A stretch of DNA of 64,000 nucleotides. Source: Staphylotrichum longicolle. Taxonomy: Eukaryota; Ascomycota; Sordariomycetes; Sordariales; Chaetomiaceae. This document shows positions 54,732 to 64,000 of the stretch, in pieces. Every line of letters starts with the position of its first letter. Position 1 is the first letter of the stretch. The stretch is taken from contig JAHCVI010000004.1 in assembly GCA_019096155.1 (NCBI GenBank), forward strand, positions 2,604,001 through 2,668,000, given 5' to 3'. The notes beneath the pieces are model-generated. The model worked only from the letters and a program-made list of their open reading frames with translations, was not told where the DNA came from and did no database searches. A program made the translations under genes and the position numbers.

Positions 54732-57618
54732 GGTTGATCTGGCAGTGGGTGGTTGACGAAAGCCGGCGACGGTGGATGCTCGTACAAGAAGGAGGTACTG
54801 GTACCAGTGAGGGCCAGATTCTGTGGAGGGGACAGATTCTGGCGACAAGCATTTTATTGCCAATAGAACAACACGTGTAGACTTATCAAGATCTATCGTC
54901 CACCATTCCAGCGCTTCATTCTGTGTCGCGACTTGAATATGAGCATTCTTCGGGCTAATTCGGGTCAGTGCAACAGGCATGTGGTAATTTTCCAGCACGT
55001 GCACCAAATTCGCCCACTTGAAACTAGACGGCGTGAATCATCAACTTGATCTTGAAAAGCAAAGGTTCTCGGATCCCGTTTCCGAGACACAACTAATCCG
55101 CCGCGCAAGGGAGATTTGTTTCGAGGTTCGCCCGACTTGGATCGGACCTCTCGAGCTGGAGATGTGAGGCAGTAGGTAATCAAGTACATTCCAACATGAC
55201 AACGCCCGCTCCGCGCGCGATTGCTCTCAGTGACAGCAAAACAGAACGCGCGGGCGATGACCGTGCAGACCCAAAAGTTGACCGACTGCGAAAATCAACC
55301 TTTCTCGCTCCAGGTTGGATTTGCTAGTTTCGATGGGACAAAGGAAAGGGAAGTTGGTAAGCCAAGTTTGCTGGGACGGGGAGTGTTGACTGCAAATGAA
55401 GCGGCAAACAGCGCAGCACTTCGTACTTACAGTAGGTAGTTCCTTCCCCCCTCCCCATGGCAAAATATTTCATAGGGAAGGCGAAGGTCGACCAGTTTTG
55501 TTGCCGGAACGATGCTGCGCACTGAATCAACCCTACCGAAAACAGAAGAAGAACCTCGTCCCAGTTCTGGGCTGTACCTTCCGGTGCTTTTTTTGCTGAG
55601 ATGAGAAACAACTCCCAGGCCGGATACATGATGTGGTAGCTTCCACGAAGGACCCCCGATTCTCCCCAGCGTCACTTCCAGTCACGGCACTTGGGGCCCG
55701 TTGTTTCCGTTGTTGTGTTGCATCCCGGCCTAAGTCTCCGAAACCCCCTTACCACACAACATTGACCGTGAGCAAGCATCATGATATCAACCCGCATCAG
55801 TCCAGTATGATGTCTTCATCAGCCCACCCTCGAGATGCCGAATGCCATGTCCGGCGGTTGAGGTCAGTAGAGGTCACCCAAATGATCCGTCCCAATCTAC
55901 ACCCGCGTCCTTGGTCAGTACCCGACTGTAACAGACACTCTTCGGAAGCGAACTGCTTCTCCCAATTCACCAAAAGACACAACGAGCTTGCGCGGGATGG
56001 TCACATCTCGCGCATCTCAACATTGGTGACGGAGGGTTTTCTCCCCTTTGCATACCAAGCGGCACGCGTGGTTCCATCCAGCAATCTAACATTACCGCGA
56101 AGTCGTCGTCGCTACAGACCGTTGTTTCCTGATTTTTTCCACAGCTGAAATAAATTCGGTGCTTGTCGTCACCCGTCCCGAGAACGTGGAGCTGATCATA
56201 GCCGCTCTGGTCAGTCAATCCTACCCCGTCAGCATGCTCCCCGCATCTGTCAATCTACAAACCGCCCCTGGCTAAATCTGGTTCAGCCAACCAGACGGCC
56301 AACTCGCAGAGTAGAACATATCAAGCCGCTAATGAAGCCACCCGTCGGGTACTCGAAGCCGGGGGAGGACACAGACTTCTTCCCAGGGTGGCTGTCCACC
56401 CTGGACGCCATGTCCGACAGCCCAGCTGGCCCCTTTGCTGACGTGCCTGTCGTTCGCAACCTAACCCGGGATGCGATCTACCCCGGATTCGATGTCAAGT
56501 GCAGAGCTGTTGATCACCCCAAGCTGGGTCCCGCCCCTGGTCAGGATGTGCAGAGCCTCAACTGTCACTCATTCCTCGGCTGGGCGCTGAATCAAAGAGC
56601 TGCAAGCCATCGAGAAACAACGGCAAGAGAATTCAAATTCACAGGAGGTACTAGGCGGAGAAAGCATTCGTGGTCCAATGTTGTCCTCGAGCTGTATTCT
56701 GACATCATCGCGTTGCACCCGACGATAGTACAAGTGCCTACGAACCCGTGGCCGGGATTGGCTCCAGAGACCCTCTGGGCGACCTCCACGTTCTCTCCAG
56801 ACACAGACACCAGGGGCAGCCAATGGGATCTGAGCCTCGCCCATCCCAATATGTCCCTATGGTCGTCCATCTCAGCGGTTGAACACTGCAGTGGAACAAC
56901 AACCTCTGTTCGCATACTACCTGAGGGGCCGCAGCCGTGGTGTGATGGCACCTGATTCCGCGGCAGCCGTTCCTGAGAGCCGTGAAACCTGTTTATCGTG
57001 GCTTCAGTCGATACAGATGGCCAATGAAGTTGATCGAGACTCAACAGCCATGTCTCCGAGCCCTCTCCGTTATCTGCCAACCATCGCAGCTTCATCTCTG
57101 GGAGGTTTGGAGTCCATATTGAGTCCGTTCCCTGCCTGCCGGACGAGTAATTGGAGGGATGGGGGTTGTCCCATGCCCGGATTCGTGAATCAGGAACTCA
57201 ATATCAACACACTCAAAGTCGGCTTGGTATCTGCTTGTTGACATCACAGCTGAGCCAAAATGGTCCATCACAATACCACAAGGACCTTGCCACCGGAAAG
57301 GGAGCCGCTTCTTTTGTTGGAAAAACAGGTTCATGACTGAGGAATCCCACCTGGATGGAAACACGTCGGCATCTACTACCGGACAATCAACACGCGTCGT
57401 CGGACGAATGCAGACCTTGAACTGATCTTTTGGCGAGCATAAATAGGAGCTGCTCGTCCTCTCCCAGTCGTCCTCTCCCCTCTTCCCTCAGCAGCAGCAA
57501 TCTTCAGCGTCTAGCACAGCAGCAGTTTGGACTTCTCCCTCTTCTTTGCCTTCGGCATTCAAAGTTAGCACTCAAGCATAATCCCCTTTTTGATCCCCAG
57601 ATCAAACAATCAGCCAAA
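54732..57618. other. 2.9-kb region, no supported gene
   Basis: Open frames at 55633-56148 (+, 171 codons), 56332-56955 (+, 207 codons) and 56592-57095 (-, 167 codons) have no recognisable domain, signal peptide or splice pattern. The 56332 frame is the best candidate for a small gene, but I do not call it. Confidence 0.5.
57437..57444 (+). promoter_or_regulatory. TATA-like box
   Basis: CATAAATA about 180 bp upstream of the ATG at 57619, followed by a C/T-rich stretch typical of strongly expressed fungal genes. Confidence 0.4.
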
Positions 57619-58391
57619 ATGAAGGCCGCCTTCTTCGCCCTCTTCTCCTTCGCCGTCTCGGCCCTTGCCACGCCCATCATCGCCGAGCGCCAGCTCGAGA
57701 CCCAGGCCAACGAGATTGACCAGCTCACCGAACTGGTCAAACTCCACACCGCCAACATCAGTCAGTCCTTTCCCCCTCCTTAACCAGCAAAATCACTTCC
57801 ACAAACACTTAACTAACCACCCCCCGTACCAATACAGACAAGACCACCACCGCGGTCCAGGACAACCCGTCCACGGAGCAGCAAAACGCCGCCGCGGCCG
57901 CCCTGGCCCCGGACTTTGAGGCCATCACCGAGGCCCTCAAGGCTGCCACCACCTCGGTCGCCAAGCGCGGCTGGGCTAGTCTCGTCGAAGCCCGCACCGG
58001 TGGTGGTGGAGGCGGCGGTGCCTGCCCGCAGGACTGCCTGCTCATCAAGATCCAGCTTCTCGTCTGGGAGATTGCGTGCACCCTGCGGTTTGTGATTGTG
58101 AAGCTCGGCCTGGGTGAGTCGACTTTCTCCCCTCCACCCCTCCTCTCTTTTCTCCCTTTTACTCTTAGTCTTTTCGTTGTGTTTGATGAAACGGGGTTGT
58201 GTGGCTGACTGAGTGTTGCGGGGGGAAATACAGCCTGTGTTTTGGCCTACCTCAAGCCGCTGCTGCTTGCGCTGGTGGGGCTCATCAAGTCGCTCGACAA
58301 GGTCGTCGTTGCCGTTCTGATTCTGGTTAAGAGCCTGCTGTCGCTTGTGCTGGGCGCTGTTGCTGCGCTGCTGCTGGAGCTCATCTTTTAA
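57619..58391 (+). CDS. Small secreted or membrane hydrophobic-tail protein (3 exons)
   Basis: Exons 57619-57760, 57838-58113 and 58234-58391 give 191 residues. A clear signal peptide (MKAAFFALFSFAVSALA, cleavage before TPIIAERQ) leads to a polar helical region, then a KRGW site that could be a Kex2 cleavage, a run of six glycines and CPQDC. The last 75 residues are strongly hydrophobic (IQLLVWEIACTLRFVIVKLGLACVL split by intron 2, then LKPLLLALVGLIKSLDKVVVAVLILV), enough for two or three membrane helices or an amphipathic surface-active tail. A TATA box and C/T-rich leader suggest regulated, strong expression. Not a classical hydrophobin (only three cysteines). I do not recognise the family. 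Confidence 0.8.
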
Positions 58392-59649
58392 GGGGCGGCG
58401 CCTCGCTTCCTCTTTGGGTGGCCGTGTTCTCGCTGAGACGTGGAGTTGTTTGCAGGAAGTGCGGAGAGAGAGTGCTTTATTTTTCCTTTTTTTGGAGGGC
58501 CCTTTGAAGGAGTAATACATGAGAATGGGGTAGTGCGTTCTGTCTGTCGTTTATGTTTTGCTTTGATAAGAGATGCTGTGGATGGTCGATGGGATGCCTA
58601 GAGGTCAAGCATCGGGCATCGTAGAGTTACTTGTCTACAATCTGATAGCACAAGTGATATCTCTGTCTCTCGTTAACATAAACCTTTCTTGAATCTAGAA
58701 TCGCTTTGTTTTCGTTGCTGAGTTGTCCTTCCCTGGGTTGGTGTGCTGGACAGTAACGGGTTAGGGTTGGCTGAGCGAGATTTCAGGGGCTCAAGGGTAA
58801 ACAACAGAACAACAGGGACAATGATGCTGGAACCATTCGCATATTACTCGGCCGCAAACAAACTTAGAATTGTCGGTAAATTTCTTACAACCTACACCTT
58901 TTAAATCGTAGGTTACCTCAAGTCTGGAGGGCGTCGTTTGCTGGGCCAGATGCTTGCCTGTCCTAATTTTGTGTCAACACCAGATGACAAGGGAGCAATG
59001 TCTCATACCTGCCTAGTCCCCGCAGTGACGCCGGCCATAGAGCTGCAACTTGTACTAATAAGGTGGATTTATGGATATGAAGGGCAGAAAAATGCCTTGG
59101 GGCCTGGGGTATAAGTCGTGCACGACACTCGACTTGGGTGATGTGTCGATCATGGAGATGACATAAACTATCCTAACTAACCGCATTTTGATACCATGGT
59201 TGCTGGCGAGTTTGATACTCATGTGGGGTTGCGTGCTAAACATTGCAGGGCGGAGGCATGGCCCTCAATGCAAGTTACACACGTTGACCGTCAGATCTTG
59301 GTGCGCTTTGTAGGTCTGGCGATGACATGGTCTCCGTGCATACCGATGCCATGTCACTGCCAAGGTCTAAGGTCCCGTATACGTGGCATACTCCTGGATC
59401 CCAGGTGGCCGCTTGACTACCTGGTTTCGAACAATCTAGGGATCCATACTCAAAGATATATACTTGTATATAATGGTTACCACATGTGCAAGAACATGTC
59501 TCTTGTTCTTCTCATTAAATAATCCAGCGACTCGCCTCAAAAACTTCAATCAGCCTCCATACATACCGGCCGCCACACCAAAACACGCCGCCGTAAACTT
59601 CGTATACACACCGCGAGGCCCATCTCCAAGTCAAACAACAGCCCTCAAA
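58392..59649. other. 1.26-kb intergenic region, relatively A/T-rich
   Basis: No gene seen. It contains TATA-like sequence at about 59464-59473, some 180 bp before the next ATG. Confidence 0.5.
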
Positions 59650-59934
59650 ATGAGGCCACTATCGCCCGCGCTCGACGAGAGAATCGAACTGCAAATCAAG
59701 TTCAAGACCCTCTCCGATGATGCCCTCGAGCTTATCGGCACGTACAACCTACATCAAGACCCATTCCTGGTCAAGCAGACCGTCAAGCTCGTGGAAAACG
59801 CCGCCAGATGGGGCGCGTACTTGGAGAACGACCACCATGATATGTTGCTTATCGATGCTGCTCGCTTCCTGACCGCGTACGAAACATCGTTGAGCCAGGT
59901 AAGAGAGCAACTCAGGCGCTTGGACGACAGGTAG
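59650..59934 (+). CDS. Small helical protein, function unknown
   Basis: 94 codons. MRPLSPALDERIELQIKF then a run of amphipathic helices rich in Asp, Glu, Leu and His (LENDHHDMLLIDAARFL). The stop TAG overlaps a plausible donor (CAG|GTAGGC), and a matching acceptor TATAG lies near 60003, so splicing could extend the protein by about ten residues. A TATA-like element is upstream. No family recognised; supported mainly by the ATG context and protein-like composition. Confidence 0.5.
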   Translation: MRPLSPALDERIELQIKFKTLSDDALELIGTYNLHQDPFLVKQTVKLVENAARWGAYLENDHHDMLLIDAARFLTAYETSLSQVREQLRRLDDR

Positions 59935-60498
59935 GCGGCGAGGAACAAAAGGATAACGGCGCAAGTACAAAAAGAGGGCATTGATGCTGGCTCTTCTTTA
60001 TAGGTTTGGCGTGAGCATCACGATTTCTGCTTGATGCTAGACATAATGCGGTGTCTTAGATTTCTAATACATGATCATGCCGCCCATGCTCGGACCGCAC
60101 CAGTACCGAGGCTGTTATCTACCGAAAGTTGACCCCAATGCCATCAGGTTCGAAAGCGTGGAACGAGCAAGAGTCCTTCCAGTCTACCCACTTTTCAAGA
60201 ATGACCTACCCTGTGGTGGTTGAGTTTGTTGATGGCTTCTTCAGCGATAATACTTTGTGTGACGTAGATATTACTTGTGTCTGGCACGGCTGCAAGTTGG
60301 AATCAACAGTCAATACTTCCGCAACCTAAACTCCGCATGTGTCCTGCTCCCACCCATACACAGAAACAGTTGGAACGCTCCCGACCAATGCAAAGCCCGC
60401 CATCCTCACCCATGTGTAAGACAACCAAACCAACCAAACAGAGCCCCGGTATAGACACACCAATCCTACACCAAAATGCGTCTTCCTCCTCACCAATG
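59935..60498. other. Convergent 3' region, 564 bp
   Basis: Between the small gene (+) and the peroxin stop (-). No coding signal. Confidence 0.5.
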
Positions 60499-62602
60499 CT
60501 ACTCCAACCCCATCCGAACCTCGTCTCCCACCCCCCAGCTCCCGGCCTCGGCCCCCGCCTCTTGCACCGCTATCCTCGTCTGAGTCCCCAGCACCGCGGC
60601 ATCGTCTTCGCTGCTCGCCGCGACGCTGGTCCTCCTGCTGCGGGAGCTGCGGTGCGAGGAATCCGTGACGCGGCGCCTCAGGGTCGGCGATTTGAACCGG
60701 GCCGAGCGGCTCGACGTTGACAGCATCGAGGCAGAGTCCAGCTCCTCATCTCGTTCCTTGTCCCGCTCTTCTTGAGACTGATGAGAGATGATGCTAGCTG
60801 GCGGGGAGAGGGCGACGTCTGGGGAGCTGGGGGTGAGGTCGACTGTGGGGACGGCGGGGGTGGGTTTGAGTCCGGGTGGCGGTCTCGGGGCGGCTGTGGG
60901 TGTTGGGGTCTTGGACAGGGCGGCGCCATTGGTGGCTTCCTCCTCTGGGAGCTCGTCAGCCTCGACGAGTTCCGCGTCACGGTACCATTTTCTTCGGCGT
61001 GTCCAACGGCCCCAGCCGTCCAGGCCGCGACGGCCATTCTGCCACTGTTCAAGAGTCAGTCTCGCGGATGGGACACGGAGCAAACGGGGACGAAGAACAA
61101 ACCTTATTATCGTAGTACACCCATCCCATCGCACCGTTCTTCCCATCGTAATCCCAATCCGCTTCCTTATCGCCGCCGGGCATCACCGCCTCGTCCGGAA
61201 CGCCATCCACTCTCCACCTCGATCCCTCGGCCCACTGCCAGCGCATGTTGCTCCCGTCTTCCACTTCGGGTAGCTCGAACTCGTCGCGCGGCGGCACTGC
61301 GTTATTGTGCTCGTCGGTCCAAGCTGGTCGCTCATACGCAAACAGGCTTGAGGTCCACCCGAGCGCAAGCCAGCGGCGTTGGTTCTCGTAGATGATAAAA
61401 GTGAACCGCACCCCAGTTCCACGAAGACCGCGCGCGCGGCGGAGGGCTTTGGTGAGCTCAGATTCGTGGGGCGTACTGAGCGTGGATGGGACGGAGGGCA
61501 GCTTGGCTCTTGAAGAGGCGGCGCTGCTGGTCGTCGAGTCGGTTGCCGCGAGTCCGGGAGGGGACAGAGGACCGGTGGAGCCTTCGAACTGCAGCCCGGT
61601 GAGGAGGGACAGGACGCGTCGGATGGTGGCGCTACGCCAGAGGATGACACGGGTGACCCGGATGGGTTGGGAGTGCCACGTCAAGAGGATGGTGCCGAGG
61701 ATGAGGATGACGCGGCGAGTGGTGATGATGCGGAGTGGGGGCAGTGTCAGGAGGATCCAGAAGGGTGTGCAGAGGAGAATCCTGACAAAGACCGTGGTGA
61801 GGGCCGGGCGGGTGGTCGCCGACGTGGGGGTGCGCTGGGTGCTGAGGAAGTCGGTCAGCTCGAGGAGCGGTTCCAGCAAGATGTTGCACCGCGCTGTGAG
61901 CTCCCTCAGCGTCTCCACGATCTCGTCCAGTGTCTTCTGATGTCGTGTGTTTGTAGCCTCGGACAGCGACTTTTGGTTCCTTGTATGGCCGCCCCCACCC
62001 CCTGCCCCCGCATTGCCGTTCGGTGTCTTGCCGTTCTTGTCCGGAAGCCCGTCCACCGAGAGATTCTTCGTCTTGCGCGGGGCCTTGGCGCCCTTCGCTT
62101 CGGCCGGAAGCGCCGTCCCGTCGGCCGCGCCAAGTCCCGGCTCACTCCATCCACTGCTGCTCAGCGGGCTAAAGCGGCGGCCGTACATGCCGCCGATCAG
62201 GACGAGCACCAGCACCAGCGGTCCTGCCAAGCGCACCACGACATCTCCGTATAACACGGCGGCCCAGAAAGCGCACACCAGCAGAAAGCTCTCCCAGGGA
62301 TCGCCGGTGGTCCATGTCAGCAAGCCGACAAATTTGTTCAGAGGTAGCAAGAACGGATGACTGTAGGCCAAGGCACGAGTCACCTGTGGCGGGGTGGCCA
62401 GCAGCAGCGGTGACTTTTGGTGTACCAGGATGGTGCTCCTCCTCTTCGCAGCCGATGTCGCGCTGGGGGCGGTCGAGCTCAGGGTCGCGGGGGAGAAGGA
62501 GGCATAGGTCGGGGCGGGGCCATCGTTGCGGGACGGGGAAGCCGGATGTGTGAGGGAGGACGAGTCCAAGGGGTCGCCGCGCTGGACGCGAGGAGTCGAC
62601 AT
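60499..62602 (-). CDS. Pex23/Pex30-family peroxin with dysferlin domain (2 exons)
   Basis: Integral membrane protein of the Pex23/24/28-32 family, 681 residues. Exons 62602-61103 and 61044-60499. The N-terminus is Ser/Pro-rich and is followed by membrane segments (LLTWTTGDPWESFLLVCAFW, LAGPLVLVLVLIGGMYG), a polar loop with six glycines, and two further spans (ALTTVFVRILLCTPFWILL and neighbours). The dysferlin halves follow: DysFN with ENQRRWLALGWTSSLFAYERPAWTDE (two parts of one block) and DysFC with W...EGSRWRVDG, GWVYYDNK-WQNGRRGLDGWGRWTRRRKWYRDAEL, the intron falling in DysFC. The tail is disordered and Ser/Arg-rich. In yeasts these proteins sit in ER and peroxisome membranes and control peroxisome number and ER contacts. 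Confidence 0.92.
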
Positions 62603-64000
62603 GTGCTCGAACCAGGGTTCCTGTGAGATGGGAATGGGCCACAGGTTAGTTGATGTCCAGAAAGCCGGTGCTCATCGCAGGCTCGATAGCCAGCGCAGTA
62701 TGTTGAATCCGCGCGAGCGGGTGTGTGTGTTGTGTGTCGGGTGCCGTCAAGACGTTTGGGTCTTCGGGTGACGGACGTCGTGGAATCGGGAGCTGGGATT
62801 GACCGCGGCCAGTGCACGCCGAAGGCCGATCGGACGGGGATGGTTGCAATGCCAGGGATCGACAGCGACAAGCCCAGCAGTGTCGGAATCCAACAAAACC
62901 CGGCGCTTCCGTCAAAGAAGACACAGAAATGCGCAAGGGTGTTTGATCGCTGAGAAGCCGTGTTGCTTGCCGAAGAACTTGAGGGGAGGAAAAAAAAAAA
63001 AAAGAACAGACTCACAAAAGCAGCCATTAAAGTCGATGACCGATGCGCATGTGTGCGCCGACGACCTGTCTCGCACACGTCATAGGCTGCGCAACCCACC
63101 GTCGTCGTTCAGCTGACAGATCGATGCTAGCGCTGGGCTGGGTGTGCGCACGGAGCAAAGAGAAAAGAGAGAGAAAGGAAAAAACAACGCGATGAGATAG
63201 CGTCTTCGGTGAGCGCAAGACGTAAATGCAGGCGACTACATGCCAACAGAGAAACAGAAGGCGCATCCAGGAGGAATGGGATCAAAGCAGCCTGAAGCCC
63301 GACATCCCGATTCTCACGTGGGATGGGCGGATGGCAAGTTGAGTTGGTGATGGCCTGTTCCCGAGTCCCGCCCGTGGCTGCCCAGAGGGGTTTAACGTGG
63401 ACTTTGGGGGAACGAGGCAGGCCCAATCCGGGTTTGGGTTCCGAGAGTGACCCCGCCATCCACTGCGCTCAACCCTGTGCATCCACCCGAGAACCTGCAC
63501 GTCGGGACAATCACATGCAAATTGGCAGCATCCGAGTTTCCATCTGTGACCACCCTCCCTGCCAGCAGTTTAATCGATACTCCCAAACTCCTGCAACTTG
63601 ACACGGGAGTCCGACAGGCGTTACTACCCGCAAAAAATTCAAGAAAATTTGCAGTGGTAGCAGACTAATGGAATTGACTGAGATGCAAGTTCGGTGCGAT
63701 TTAAAAAGCAGTATGTTGTCGTACGTATTGTGTTGATCTGGGGGCCTTTGCTTTGGGTGTTAGGATTGTGTGGGGATCGGGCTTTTGCGAGTCTCAGTTA
63801 TTTTGCCGCCATGGAGCCACCATGCGGAGAGTGGTGAGAAATGAGATCAGAGAAACCAAAGCAAGGCCAACTGCCGACTTTCTCTCCGTTTCCACGCTGC
63901 AACGTTCTTATTTATACAACCTAAGGTCACAATCAAGACAATGCACCCGACCTAATCAACACACCCCCTGAAAAAGCATCCCTTCACGGGAGTGACAACA
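62603..64000. other. 1.4-kb region upstream of the peroxin gene
   Basis: Peroxin promoter and unassigned DNA to the window edge. Contains a 14-base A run (62990-63003) and a GT-rich stretch near 62721-62738. No gene recognised. Confidence 0.5.
62990..63003. repeat. Poly(A) run of 14
   Basis: Homopolymer upstream of the peroxin gene. No target-site duplication or retroelement sequence beside it. Confidence 0.9.

Noticed and set aside
62990..63003. Poly(A) run as the tail of a retroposed element
   Set aside because: No element body or target-site duplication beside it.

Overview
The window is nuclear DNA of a filamentous ascomycete (Pezizomycotina, most likely Sordariomycetes). The evidence is many short spliceosomal introns of about 45-150 nt with GTRNGT-type donors and CTRAY branch points, a highly reducing polyketide synthase, a fungal NACHT-ankyrin NLR, a GH2 beta-mannosidase, a GH3 beta-glucosidase, and single-copy housekeeping genes (Ubc6-like E2, Sam50/Tob55, a Pex23/Pex30-type peroxin). 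I found no tRNA, rRNA, CRISPR array or recognisable transposon.

Layout. 1-2.1 kb: hexose-type MFS transporter (+). 2.6-9.8 kb: highly reducing PKS, KS-AT-DH-psiKR-ER-KR-ACP with no methyltransferase or thioesterase (-). 12.5-13.5 kb: FSH1/LovG-like serine hydrolase (+). 15.4-20.6 kb: full-size ABC-B exporter with 19 exons (+). 21.1-22.2 kb: aldo-keto reductase (+). 22.3-24.9 kb: beta-mannosidase (-). 25.9-26.5 kb: cysteine-rich orphan (+). 26.7-28.9 kb: second MFS transporter with a damaged 5' half (-). 30.2-33.5 kb: divergent Ubc6-like and Sam50 genes. 33.8-38.2 kb: phosphorylase-NACHT-ankyrin NLR (+). 38.4-40.9 kb: GH3 glycosidase (-). 40.9-45.4 kb: gene-poor DNA. 45.4-49.2 kb: 1258-residue disordered protein (+). 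50.3-62.6 kb: GNAT acetyltransferase, single-pass membrane protein, methionine-rich alpha/beta-hydrolase-like protein, small secreted protein, 94-residue protein and peroxin.

The PKS, the free-standing hydrolase, the ABC exporter and perhaps the aldo-keto reductase look like a small polyketide cluster. The PKS has no release domain, and FSH1-type hydrolases are known to release chains from HR-PKSs (LovG with LovB). The exporter would remove the product. I see no pathway-specific transcription factor or P450.

The most unusual signals are these. (i) Four small frame-breaking deletions lie within about 190 bp of the PKS ketosynthase exon, while the other roughly 6.6 kb of coding sequence is open. 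(ii) A comparable cluster of indels lies in the 5' half of the 26.7-28.9 kb transporter. (iii) Three introns have GC donors, two of them consecutive around the second Walker A of the ABC transporter. (iv) The PKS has an Asn-Gly-His tandem repeat at its N-terminus. (v) A fungal NLR carries about 15 ankyrin repeats.
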